Shown: piece after piece, positions 1 through 8,932 of the stretch
How positions within the stretch are numbered: position 1 is the first letter of the stretch
How the letters are laid out: each line of letters starts with the position of its first letter
Source of the DNA: Sedimentisphaerales bacterium
GTDB lineage: Bacteria > Planctomycetota > Phycisphaerae > Sedimentisphaerales > SM23-30
Assembly: GCA_028281535.1 (NCBI GenBank)
Contig: JANQJS010000022.1
Location: 124,001-188,000 of the forward strand
Length of the DNA: 64,000 bases
Direction of reading: 5' to 3'
Notes under the pieces: generated by a model
The model's input: the letters and a program-made list of their open reading frames with translations, nothing else
What the model was told of the DNA's origin: nothing
Databases searched by the model: none
Made by a program: the position numbers and the translations under genes

Positions 1-8
1 TTAAAGAA

Positions 9-1907
9 ATGAATAATAAACACCAATATTTCAATCTTATTAACCGAAGTCTTATTCTTGCGATAGGTATATTGCTTTCACACCCCCTAGAGGATGCCTT
101 AGGGCAAAATTATCGCACAGATAGTCACTCAACATATACACATGTTATTTCATTGTATGATTCTGACGGGCTACTTATAGATTATAAAGATAAATTCAGT
201 GCAGAACCTTATTCACCTACTATGACCTGTGGAAAATGCCACGACACTGAAAAAATACATCATGGCTGGCATTTCAATGCACTCTATGGCAATCACTCAG
301 GTAGAGAGGGCGAGCCATGGATATGGACTGATCCAAAAACTTTTACGCAAATCCCTATCACATATCGCGACTGGATCGGAAGCTTTAAGCCTTCTAATTT
401 TGGATTATCCCAATGGCAAATGATGCAACAATTCGGAAGACACATGCCAGGACAAATCGCACAAAAAAGCGATTTAAACTCACCAGAACCTGGCATTAAT
501 CGTACGCATATCACAGGTAATCTGGAAGTGGATTGCATGATGTGTCATAGTCATTCCAATCGATACAATCCAGACGAATGGGCCAAACAAGTTGCCAATG
601 AAAATTTCAAATGGGCACCAACTGCGGCTTTAGGGCTTGCAACCATTTTGGGGGAAACGAAAGATGCCCCTATAGATTATGATCCAGAATTTGATGAATT
701 TGGTGACTCTGGTGTATCCATGCCAACGACCAAATATGACCAAAATAAATTTGAAGCTAACGGACGCGTGTTTTTTGATGTCGTCCGCATGCCTAAAAAC
801 GAAAGCTGCTATCAATGCCATACGAATCACAGCGTTGATGAAAAATCTCCTGAGCGTTATCATCGCGACTTAGATGTTCACATTCAGGCAGGAATGAACT
901 GCAGTGATTGCCATCGACACGGATTAGACCACCAAGTCAGTCGAAATTATGTGGGAGAATCACAAAACCATCCAAACTTGAAAAATGACACCCTAACTTG
1001 CCAACAATGCCACATTGGAGATCAATCAGGTTCACCATCTGAACTAGCAGGAAGGCTTGGAGCTCCTATCGCAAAGCACAAAGGAATTCCACCCATTCAT
1101 TTTGATCGACTTACCTGTACGGCATGTCATAGTGGGCCTTGGCCCGAACAATCCCAGTTTAAAGTCCAAACATCCATGGCACACTCTCTGGGATTAGCTA
1201 AAGAAGATCGCAGCCCTGACGATTTACCTCATATCATCGAGCCTGTTTTTGTAGAAAATAAAGATGGTCAAATTGAACCTAGACGCATGTTTTGGCCATC
1301 CTACTGGGCAGTGATTGAAGCTGATTCCATTAAACCGCTACCTATTGACAAAATGGATTCACTTGCAAAATGGCTCAAACCAATTGTTGCAGACGAAGAA
1401 GGATCTTCTTCTCACAAAACGTTTCATAAAATGACTGAAGCTCAATTAAAAACGGGGCTTGCAAAACTCCAGAACACTTTATCTGATTCACAAAAAGCAG
1501 CATATGTTGACGGTGTCACCATTCATCAATTGAATAATGATGTACTTGAATCAAAAAAAGATTCATCCTTGAATACATACAGTTGGGCACTAGCACATGA
1601 TGTACGCCCAGCAGGTCAGTCACTAGGTGTAAGAGGATGTGTTGATTGCCATTCTGTTGACGCACCTTTCTTTTTCTCAGATGTAAAGAATCAATCACTT
1701 TATGAAAACAGTGAAATTATTAGTACACCAATGACACAACTTCAGAACATCGACCATACACAAACAATTAATTTTGCAAAATCGTTCACATTTAGAAGTT
1801 TGTTTAAAGCATTATTGATTGGATGTACAATCCTGCTAAGTTTGCTCGTCATAATTTATTTCAGCAAATGGCTATTCAAACTAACACAGGCATTACATAA
1901 TGAATAA
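9..1907 (+). CDS. Membrane-anchored heptahaem c-type cytochrome
   Basis: Exported electron-transfer protein of 632 residues. Seven CxxCH haem-binding motifs are visible, with first Cys near residues 74, 176, 267, 298, 331, 370 and 544, so it should carry seven covalent c-haems in the periplasm. An N-terminal hydrophobic stretch (about 13-25) acts as signal or anchor, and a second membrane helix lies at about 600-622 followed by a short cytoplasmic tail. The gene overlaps the next one, a small cytochrome-b-like membrane protein, by 8 bp, which suggests a quinone-linked c/b module. No catalytic haem motif such as CxxCK is seen, so the substrate is unknown. The start lies only 8 bp inside the window, so the upstream context is missing and an earlier start cannot be excluded. 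Confidence 0.85.
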   Translation: MNNKHQYFNLINRSLILAIGILLSHPLEDALGQNYRTDSHSTYTHVISLYDSDGLLIDYKDKFSAEPYSPTMTCGKCHDTEKIHHGWHFNALYGNHSGREGEPWIWTDPKTFTQIPITYRDWIGSFKPSNFGLSQWQMMQQFGRHMPGQIAQKSDLNSPEPGINRTHITGNLEVDCMMCHSHSNRYNPDEWAKQVANENFKWAPTAALGLATILGETKDAPIDYDPEFDEFGDSGVSMPTTKYDQNKFEANGRVFFDVVRMPKNESCYQCHTNHSVDEKSPERYHRDLDVHIQAGMNCSDCHRHGLDHQVSRNYVGESQNHPNLKNDTLTCQQCHIGDQSGSPSELAGRLGAPIAKHKGIPPIHFDRLTCTACHSGPWPEQSQFKVQTSMAHSLGLAKEDRSPDDLPHIIEPVFVENKDGQIEPRRMFWPSYWAVIEADSIKPLPIDKMDSLAKWLKPIVADEEGSSSHKTFHKMTEAQLKTGLAKLQNTLSDSQKAAYVDGVTIHQLNNDVLESKKDSSLNTYSWALAHDVRPAGQSLGVRGCVDCHSVDAPFFFSDVKNQSLYENSEIISTPMTQLQNIDHTQTINFAKSFTFRSLFKALLIGCTILLSLLVIIYFSKWLFKLTQALHNE

Positions 1908-2307
1908 GCTACTATCTATCATAACATTTATATCCATCGCAATTTTAGCGATATCAGGCCTACAAGCTGTCTGGTTTACTGATAAACCATTGACGGGTAT
2001 TCCATTAACAATCCATTGTGTCGTTGCACCTGTCGCTGCAATTGCATTTGTCTTTTGGAGTATTATCCACGTTGGTCGTCATAGCCAACGCATTGGCCCT
2101 AGCTCCAAAGAACGATTAAATCGTTTCTCGTTCTGGGGCATGTTAACCCTGGCCATCCCCATGATCTTAACCATTGTATTATGCATGTTTCCAATTTTTA
2201 ATCCTGCACAGCAAAAGTCTTTGATCCATTGGCATTACTATACGTCACTTGGATTAACGATACTTGCCGTGATTTTTATCCTAACACGGACAAAATCACC
2301 AGCTTGA
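1900..2307 (+). CDS. Small four-helix cytochrome b-like membrane protein
   Basis: A 135-residue integral membrane protein with about four hydrophobic segments (roughly 5-25, 38-58, 78-98, 110-130). Histidines fall inside or next to helices (in the TIHC, IIHVGRH and IHWHY segments), as expected for a cytochrome b561/DUF4405-like haem-b subunit. It starts 8 bp before the stop of the heptahaem cytochrome gene, so the two are probably translationally coupled and form one complex in which this subunit passes electrons between the quinone pool and the periplasmic cytochrome. The family call rests on topology and histidines only. The haem ligands are not proven. Confidence 0.6.
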   Translation: MNKLLSIITFISIAILAISGLQAVWFTDKPLTGIPLTIHCVVAPVAAIAFVFWSIIHVGRHSQRIGPSSKERLNRFSFWGMLTLAIPMILTIVLCMFPIFNPAQQKSLIHWHYYTSLGLTILAVIFILTRTKSPA

Positions 2308-2331
2308 CAATTTCTGCCAGTCTGGTATGAT
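2304..2331 (+). promoter_or_regulatory. Sigma-70 promoter for the lipoprotein/Agl23 pair
   Basis: TTGACA at 2304-2309, a 16-bp spacer, and TATGAT at 2326-2331. It overlaps the stop codon of the cytochrome b-like gene and lies about 50 bp upstream of the lipoprotein start, so the lipoprotein gene can be transcribed independently of the cytochromes. Confidence 0.6.
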
Positions 2332-2390
2332 AAATATGTAAATATATAACCTCAATTATAATAAAGAGATATCGGAGATTTGAAAATAAA

Positions 2391-3323
2391 ATGAGCCATA
2401 CAGCCAAAGTTAACACCATTATAATTCTGTTTATTTCAGCCTGTTTGCTGATTCCTTCTTGTGGCAAATCAACAGATACTAAAAATGAAAAGCCTAGCAC
2501 GCCAACAACAGTCAAAATAGATGATCCCAAGGAAAAAATAAAGACTGTTCCGACCCCAACAAACAAAGCCGACAAGGAAACCACCACTATTATTGATGAT
2601 GCAGGCAAAGCTGTTGAAAAAACAACTGAGGCTGTCGGTGATGCCATTGAAACAACGGGCAAAGTGGCAACTGACGTTGTTGAAACCGTCATTGAAGTAG
2701 CTGACACGACCGCAAAAACAGTCGCTGGCCAAAAACCGATAAAGATTGATCTACCTAAACCATTATTTATTGGCACGCCTACAGAGATGGATATCGAAAA
2801 TCTTGAGCCTCCCCTAGGCTCTGCTCGCCCTGCCTTTTTAGCACCAGCTGGAACCGTTAATATTTCATTGGGAAAAACTGTTACGAGTTCGGACCCAGAA
2901 CCATTTATCGGTGAAGCGGAATTTTTAACAGACGGCGATAAAGAAGGCAGTGACGGAAGTTTTGTTGAATTTGCCCCCGGCTTACAGAATGTCGTTGTTG
3001 ATTTGGAATCCCCACACGAAATTTACGCAATTCTTATCTGGCGTTACCACATGCAACCTTATGTTTTCAAAGATGTCATAGTCCAAATTTCTGATGACCC
3101 GGACTTTATCACAAATGTTACAACGATTTTCAATAACGACATTGACAATTCAGCAGGTATGGGCATCGGTACAGACATGCACTACATTGAAACATCTGAA
3201 GGCAAACTCATCGATGCAAAAGGAGCTAAAGGACAGTATATCCGTTGCTACAGTAATGGTAATTTTGCCAATGACATTAACTACTATATAGAAATTGAAG
3301 TTCACGGAAAACCAGCTGCATAA
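2391..3323 (+). CDS. Lipoprotein with Thr/Lys-rich stalk and discoidin-like C-terminal domain
   Basis: A 310-residue exported protein. The N-terminal hydrophobic segment carries two possible lipobox cysteines (C18 in ISAC, C24 in IPSC). Residues about 28-120 form a low-complexity Lys/Thr/Pro stalk that runs into an amphipathic, helix-prone repeat-like stretch (DAGKAVEKTTEAVGDAIETT). The C-terminal 180 residues look like a galactose-binding/F5-8 type C fold, with a conserved-looking core around the VDLESPHEIYAILIWR region. It is probably a surface binding protein; the ligand is unknown. A good promoter lies directly upstream. The 3' end overlaps the next gene by 29 bp. Confidence 0.6.
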   Translation: MSHTAKVNTIIILFISACLLIPSCGKSTDTKNEKPSTPTTVKIDDPKEKIKTVPTPTNKADKETTTIIDDAGKAVEKTTEAVGDAIETTGKVATDVVETVIEVADTTAKTVAGQKPIKIDLPKPLFIGTPTEMDIENLEPPLGSARPAFLAPAGTVNISLGKTVTSSDPEPFIGEAEFLTDGDKEGSDGSFVEFAPGLQNVVVDLESPHEIYAILIWRYHMQPYVFKDVIVQISDDPDFITNVTTIFNNDIDNSAGMGIGTDMHYIETSEGKLIDAKGAKGQYIRCYSNGNFANDINYYIEIEVHGKPAA

Positions 3324-4908
3324 CAAGTATCTGTTCTGGGGACTCGTCATTGTTTGCCTGGCAATTTCCCTATGGCTAAGGGTCTATCAACTGGACCAAC
3401 GTGTCATGCATGGTGACGAAGCTGTACATGCCATTAAATTTGGATATCTTCTCGAAAACGACTATTATGAATATGATCCAGAAGAATATCACGGCCCAAC
3501 TTTAAATTATTTAACACTAATCTCAACATGGTTGCAGTCTAAATTTTCACTAGAACATTTAGACGAATTTGACCTTAGAATTATCCCTGCAATTTCTGGA
3601 TTTTTGTGTCTGCTGATTCTCTGTGGTTTCATGAGATTTTTGGGTAAAACAGTAACATTATTTGCATTGGCCCTATGCACATTATCACCAGCCATGGTGT
3701 TCTTCAGTCGGTACTATATCCAAGAAATGCTGCTTGTATTATTTACAATGGCAGCTTTCATTTCTTTCGCATTTTATACTAAACATAAGAATTACTCGTG
3801 GGCATTTCTTTCGGGTGTCTGTATTGGACTTATGCATGCCACTAAAGAAACCTGCATAATCGCTTACGGCGCATTTTTTATCACAGGGCTCTCTCTCTTT
3901 TTTCTAAATAAAAACAAGTTAAGCCAAATTGAAAAAACTAGCTCAACAATATTCGCTTGCCATGGGTTGGTCTCAATCATCACAGCTTTATTGATCTCAG
4001 CCCTCTTTTTTTCATCTTTTTTCAGTCATTCAACTGGCGTCATTGATTCTTTTGCCACATTTGAAACATACTTCCTGCGAGCACAAGATGTCAGCATGCA
4101 TCAACAACCATGGTATTATTATTTAGAGATCTTGTTTTTTACTAACATTACCGGATTCGATCTTGTCAATGGCATCACGCATCTGATTCTATTTCTCATT
4201 GGTTTATATGCAAGCCTTACCAATCGAATTCCCAAAAACGCATATCAATTCATTTTTAAAGCAATTTCCATATATACATTGCTTATACTAATAATTTATT
4301 CATTACTACCCTATAAAACCCCATGGTGCATGCTCAACTTTTATATAGGTATACTAATTATAGCCGCATTAGGGTGCTGGGTGCTTTTTCAGATTAGATC
4401 TTTGATGTTAAAATCACTTTTTCTTTGCCTATCAATCGTTTTTCTTTCGAGTATCGCCTGGCAGTCATGGCAGTATAATTTCCTTTTAAGCAATAATCCT
4501 GACAACCCCTTTGTTTATGCTCACCCAACCCCGGATGTTTTAACACTCTGTAATAAAGTTGAACAATATGCCAAGGCAGACCCGAAACAAAATAATATTG
4601 CCATACAGATTATCTGTAAAGATAGCGACTATTGGCCAATGCCCTGGTATCTAAGAACTTTTCCTAATATTGGCTATTGGCCTAAGATTGAATCGTATAC
4701 GACACCAACCCCTATTGTGATTTTTTCACCGGAATACAAATCAGAAATTATTAATCAATTTTATAATAACCGATCACCGGGAGAAAAAGACCTCTACGTA
4801 CCTCTGGTAAATGAAACACTTGAATTGCGTCCAGGCATTGGAATTGATGGTATGATTACGATGGATTTAAAAAACAATTACATTCAATTAAAGTCACTTT
4901 CACCTTAA
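3295..4908 (+). CDS. Agl23/TIGR03663-like membrane glycosyltransferase
   Basis: A 537-residue polytopic membrane protein resembling the flippase-activity-associated Agl23 group of the GT39/ArnT-type (GT-C) transferases. The N-terminal helix is followed by a large loop with the catalytic-type acidic motif MHGDEAVHAIKFG near residue 40 and a DPEEYHGP segment. About 10-12 further helices and a C-terminal soluble part follow. Such enzymes use polyprenyl-phosphate sugars on the outer face of the membrane. The start is a TTG that overlaps the lipoprotein gene by 29 bp with only a weak ribosome site, so the exact start is uncertain. It converges on a GT2 gene, overlapping by 9 bp. That GT2 could make the lipid-linked sugar donor, which is inference from adjacency. 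Confidence 0.75.
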   Translation: MKFTENQLHNKYLFWGLVIVCLAISLWLRVYQLDQRVMHGDEAVHAIKFGYLLENDYYEYDPEEYHGPTLNYLTLISTWLQSKFSLEHLDEFDLRIIPAISGFLCLLILCGFMRFLGKTVTLFALALCTLSPAMVFFSRYYIQEMLLVLFTMAAFISFAFYTKHKNYSWAFLSGVCIGLMHATKETCIIAYGAFFITGLSLFFLNKNKLSQIEKTSSTIFACHGLVSIITALLISALFFSSFFSHSTGVIDSFATFETYFLRAQDVSMHQQPWYYYLEILFFTNITGFDLVNGITHLILFLIGLYASLTNRIPKNAYQFIFKAISIYTLLILIIYSLLPYKTPWCMLNFYIGILIIAALGCWVLFQIRSLMLKSLFLCLSIVFLSSIAWQSWQYNFLLSNNPDNPFVYAHPTPDVLTLCNKVEQYAKADPKQNNIAIQIICKDSDYWPMPWYLRTFPNIGYWPKIESYTTPTPIVIFSPEYKSEIINQFYNNRSPGEKDLYVPLVNETLELRPGIGIDGMITMDLKNNYIQLKSLSP

Positions 4909-5598
4909 TTGATCAATCTCGCTTAACGTGCGTTTAAGACATTGATTCATTTTCAATCGGCTATCAGGATCACATGTCCAGGTAACAGGCAACTCTTTTA
5001 TTTGATAGTTTTTAGTTATAGCCATCAATAGAACCTCAATATCAAACATAAACCCATCTACATGGCTATTGGCATATAACTGACGTGCTACATCACCATC
5101 ATATATTTTAAATCCACACTGCGTATCCGTAAAAGGTCGTAATTGAGGAAATTTTCTTTTGATATAACTATTAAATATTTTTGATGTCAGTCGTCGTGAA
5201 AGTTTTTGATTTTTAATGATATTCGATTCTCTGTGCCTTCTCGTGCCATGAACTATATGGCAACCATCTGAATTGATCCAATCAATGGCTTGCAAAGCTT
5301 CCTTCAGGGGAACACAGCTTCCACTATCCACAAACATTACGACCTTACCAGCACTGGCTAAGACACCTTGCCGTACGGCAAAACCTTTTCCTTTATGTGA
5401 ATCCTGCTCAAGTATCTTTAATTCATTTGAAGAATCGATTGTTTTTACAATACTAATGGTGTTATCATTGCTACCATCATCAGAGATAATTATTTCTCCA
5501 GACATCTTATATTGATCTAAAAAATCATTGACCAATCTAATGTCAGATTCTATTTTTCTGGCTTCATTAAAAACAGGTATAACAATTGATAAATCCAT
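4900..5598 (-). CDS. GT2 glycosyltransferase, dolichyl/polyprenyl-phosphate sugar synthase-like
   Basis: A 232-residue cytoplasmic GT-A glycosyltransferase. The N-terminus (LSIVIPVFNEARKIE), the SDDGSND nucleotide-binding loop and the later MFVDSGS acidic metal site match the DPG/DPM synthase branch of GT2, including the HGTRR segment after the acceptor site. No membrane helix follows the catalytic domain. I chose the ATG at 5598 over the GTG at 5607 because the family begins right at this motif; neither has a clear ribosome site. It is the last gene of the long minus-strand operon and probably charges a polyprenyl phosphate with a sugar, possibly for the convergent Agl23-like enzyme. Confidence 0.8.
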   Translation of the reverse strand: MDLSIVIPVFNEARKIESDIRLVNDFLDQYKMSGEIIISDDGSNDNTISIVKTIDSSNELKILEQDSHKGKGFAVRQGVLASAGKVVMFVDSGSCVPLKEALQAIDWINSDGCHIVHGTRRHRESNIIKNQKLSRRLTSKIFNSYIKRKFPQLRPFTDTQCGFKIYDGDVARQLYANSHVDGFMFDIEVLLMAITKNYQIKELPVTWTCDPDSRLKMNQCLKRTLSEIDQLR

Positions 5599-5628
5599 GT
5601 TGTTCACAACTAATAAGTAACGACTGGC

Positions 5629-8600
5629 TTATTCATTTCTAATTGAATCTAACAACGGCCCTTTAATCGCCCATCGACTGGCTAAAGCAACCCAGAATAA
5701 ACCAGAAAGAAAGATGATCACAAACGTTATAAGAATTGAGATATAAGGTACATCAGTATTATTAGAGACTAAAGAAGGTAATACGGCAACAACCGCTGAA
5801 ATTACACCAAACAGAATGCCCATTACCAGCAAAAACCAATGTTCATATAATACCAGTTTATATAGATCGCTTATCGTATATCCAAAAGCTCGCATAATGC
5901 CAAATTCACTTCGTCGCTCTAATACATTTCTCATTACCACCACAGCTAAACCAGCACTACCTAACAATAAACCAAAACCTCCGAGTATTTGGAATATCGA
6001 CAAATATGTATTCTCGACAGCATTAAATGCGGTTAATCGTGTGACACTTTTTTGAACATCCATCCCGATATCTTGCAAGTCCCAGGCCAGTTGTTTTTCC
6101 AATTCACTAAGTTTGTCGAATGGCGCATCGATAAGAAATTGTTGATAGCCACTTGCTGAAGGGAATTTCCTTATAAAATCATCTTCTGAGATAACTAATT
6201 GCCCCTGAAGTATTGAATTTCCAATCATGCCCACAATCAAGATATCAAATGTTCGCCCTTTTTCATCGGTATACTGTAATCGAGCATCAACCGATTTTCC
6301 TAAAGACCACCGAATCGTATTCATATCGCCGATTGCTGGAACAACATTATCGCCATAATCTTGACTTAGTAAATTCCATCCCAATGCAGGATCAGATTTT
6401 TCAGTTGTTTTCAGAAACTTAAATGAATGTCGTTGAGCTAATTGATCAGGGTTAACTCCCATTAATTTTGGCACCTGGGCTCTATTTAAATTCAGGCAAC
6501 TGGCATCATCACCTTGCTTCGTTCGCCCCTGAACATAGGATACATTTTGATACATTTCAGTGTTCATACCTGAATCTTCTTGCCGATCAGGGTCGTTTAG
6601 ATCATGAAATAACGGTAGCGCACTCTGTGCATAAAAAGCAAATCCACCTGTTCCACTATTACGTTGAAAAGCCCCTTCAACCAAATCGTGTCGATTGGCC
6701 GCAACAGCCAATACGATAAAACTACCACAAGCTAACAATATAATCACTGCCATGCTACGTCCTTGCCGCCGGGTGGTATTTCGAATCGAAAACCCTGAAA
6801 AAGTTATTAGTGTCTTTGATGCTTTCGTCAACTGTGCTTTCAAATAGGCTTGACCAAAGCACAAGCAAGCAAGTAACATTATTCCACCAACACCAAAGAA
6901 CACTCCAGCGTTTTTATGGTCGACTTGAAATCCATTCATACCTAGTAAGACCAAAGCGAGCAAAATGCAAATAACCCCGATGATTTTACTTACATAGTTA
7001 CTTTTGTTAGTTAGTAATTTCATCGCATCATTATTTCCTATCAGGGATCCAGCCGTCTGCTTAAGTTGTTTTCGCACAACAAGCCATATAGAAAATAAAA
7101 TAATCAATATACTCGATACAATGCCAATTATCATGGATCTTGGTTCCATGTAAAATTGAATCGGAGCTTTGGCGATCGCATCAGACCAAACTGTCGTCAA
7201 ACCATATATTAATCCCTTTGTATAGAACACTCCGATAAAACTTCCTGCAATTGACCCAATAATGCCAAGCATGAAACCTTCCACCAGATAGATATATTTA
7301 ATCGTTTTATCCCCCAGCCCGATTGATAGAAAAAGACCAGTTTGTGATTGTCTCTGCTCGATACCTAATGCAAATAACAGAGCAAGAAGTATTACAGAAG
7401 AAACAATGATAAAGAAACTAAAACCAATAAATAATTGGCCAAAATCCATACCTTGCGTCGTGGCATTAAAAGCCTGGTCTCTAACTGGTTGAAAATGAAA
7501 CCCCAAATCTTTTGGTTGAATCTTGGCTAATATTTCTTTTTCCAGTTGTTCTTTTGATATTTGACTGACATCATAGCGAATCGCCGTCATACCACCAAAT
7601 CGATTACCCCATATCTCTTGAGCAGATTCAAAAGAAATAACCGCTTTGGGTGTCCCCCGGTAGTCATCCCAATACACTTCATCTTTATCACGAATATCCT
7701 CTAAGTTAATAGGAATTCCTGGATCCCAGTCACGACAATTTTCACTATCTGAGATTCCAGGAAAATCGGGCATTAATGTTCGATCGGAAAAAACGTCCTG
7801 GTCGTCATAAATTGCAGATACCGTAAATTGTCGTTCTTTTTCGATCAGTTTTCTCATCATATCCATAACGAAATACTTGATAACAATAGGATCGCCAATC
7901 GTAGCTCCTAGATCTTCTGCTAACCATTGACTGATGTGAATTTCGTTATTTTTGATATTTTTATCATGATACAACGTGTTATCGTTCGAATCTACAGAAG
8001 CTACTATTGAATAAGGCGTTTTCTTATCTTTGTGATTTAAATTATTAACAAAATATGAAAATATGGGCGTTGCACTTGACACTTTCTTTGCCGGTTCAGA
8101 AAGTCCAGGTTCAATAAATATACGTTTACTTCGTAGCTCCAAGCGACTATTCTTCTTGTCCTCTCGAATTTCAATTTTTGCATCATCTAAGGAAAAATGT
8201 TTTCTGAAAACGGCATCATAATCGTTAGGGATGTTTTTTTGCGACTGCCCTATTAAAAGCAAATTCGATCGATCAACTTGCTCGATCTGTTTACCCAGCC
8301 AACTAAGATTAACAAAGGCATTCATGGGCACGACTTGATTGGCTTGTAAATTAAAGTTAGCTAAATCATCAGGTTTGATAACATCTTGGACGACTAAACG
8401 AATCGCCAGAATGATTTCCTGATCTTCAGAGAGGGGTGCATCTCGAGGCAAATCATCGGGTTTTTCAATACGCAATAATAACTCATCTCCCTTATTAATC
8501 GCTAAATAATTTGCCAGAGACTGATTAATAACCACATGATTTTCATCTGCTAAAACATATGAAGCTTTTTTATTACTAAATTGCCAAAAAGACTTATCAA

Positions 8601-8931
8601 CACCCAGCACCTGAATATTGTTGGCGCGGAGTGATTGGTTAGGATTTATTCCCACACCACCAATACGTAATACAGAAGCAACATTACTCCCGACATCTTT
8701 TGATATTTCTTGTGCTAGCGTAGATCGTATAAAACGATTTTCGCTATTCATGATCGTATGAATCCCGCCTAATCGTTCAAGAGCTGATTGCTTCAAACTG
8801 AATCGAACAGAATCACCGACACTTAAAGCCCCAACGATTATAGCACAACTAACCATCGCACCAGCTAAAACCGCGAGATGGGATCGCCAATAATATTTTA
8901 GATTATTCAGGATGAGCTGCCACTGCGTCAT
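5629..8931 (-). CDS. Large FtsX/MacB-type ABC transporter permease
   Basis: A membrane protein of about 1100 residues. After an N-terminal helix (about 18-40 from the chosen start) comes a very long extracytoplasmic region of roughly 470 residues, then a first FtsX-like block of three to four helices (about 510-640), further helices, a second extracytoplasmic domain, and a terminal FtsX block (about 975-1095). This is the double-FtsX layout of LolCE/MacB-like exporters that move lipids or lipoproteins out of the inner membrane rather than importing solutes. The start is taken at the ATG at 8931 because AGGAG sits 7 bp upstream; the longer track ORF uses an unsupported start. It begins 1 bp after the stop of the GT4-ATPase fusion, which supplies its ATPase. 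Confidence 0.85.
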   Translation of the reverse strand: MTQWQLILNNLKYYWRSHLAVLAGAMVSCAIIVGALSVGDSVRFSLKQSALERLGGIHTIMNSENRFIRSTLAQEISKDVGSNVASVLRIGGVGINPNQSLRANNIQVLGVDKSFWQFSNKKASYVLADENHVVINQSLANYLAINKGDELLLRIEKPDDLPRDAPLSEDQEIILAIRLVVQDVIKPDDLANFNLQANQVVPMNAFVNLSWLGKQIEQVDRSNLLLIGQSQKNIPNDYDAVFRKHFSLDDAKIEIREDKKNSRLELRSKRIFIEPGLSEPAKKVSSATPIFSYFVNNLNHKDKKTPYSIVASVDSNDNTLYHDKNIKNNEIHISQWLAEDLGATIGDPIVIKYFVMDMMRKLIEKERQFTVSAIYDDQDVFSDRTLMPDFPGISDSENCRDWDPGIPINLEDIRDKDEVYWDDYRGTPKAVISFESAQEIWGNRFGGMTAIRYDVSQISKEQLEKEILAKIQPKDLGFHFQPVRDQAFNATTQGMDFGQLFIGFSFFIIVSSVILLALLFALGIEQRQSQTGLFLSIGLGDKTIKYIYLVEGFMLGIIGSIAGSFIGVFYTKGLIYGLTTVWSDAIAKAPIQFYMEPRSMIIGIVSSILIILFSIWLVVRKQLKQTAGSLIGNNDAMKLLTNKSNYVSKIIGVICILLALVLLGMNGFQVDHKNAGVFFGVGGIMLLACLCFGQAYLKAQLTKASKTLITFSGFSIRNTTRRQGRSMAVIILLACGSFIVLAVAANRHDLVEGAFQRNSGTGGFAFYAQSALPLFHDLNDPDRQEDSGMNTEMYQNVSYVQGRTKQGDDASCLNLNRAQVPKLMGVNPDQLAQRHSFKFLKTTEKSDPALGWNLLSQDYGDNVVPAIGDMNTIRWSLGKSVDARLQYTDEKGRTFDILIVGMIGNSILQGQLVISEDDFIRKFPSASGYQQFLIDAPFDKLSELEKQLAWDLQDIGMDVQKSVTRLTAFNAVENTYLSIFQILGGFGLLLGSAGLAVVVMRNVLERRSEFGIMRAFGYTISDLYKLVLYEHWFLLVMGILFGVISAVVAVLPSLVSNNTDVPYISILITFVIIFLSGLFWVALASRWAIKGPLLDSIRNE

Positions 8932-8932
8932 G

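Noticed and set aside
2276-2776. 166-codon antisense ORF over the lipoprotein gene
   Set aside because: A shadow of the Thr/Lys-rich stalk; composition is biased Val/Ser and there is no start site or family pattern.
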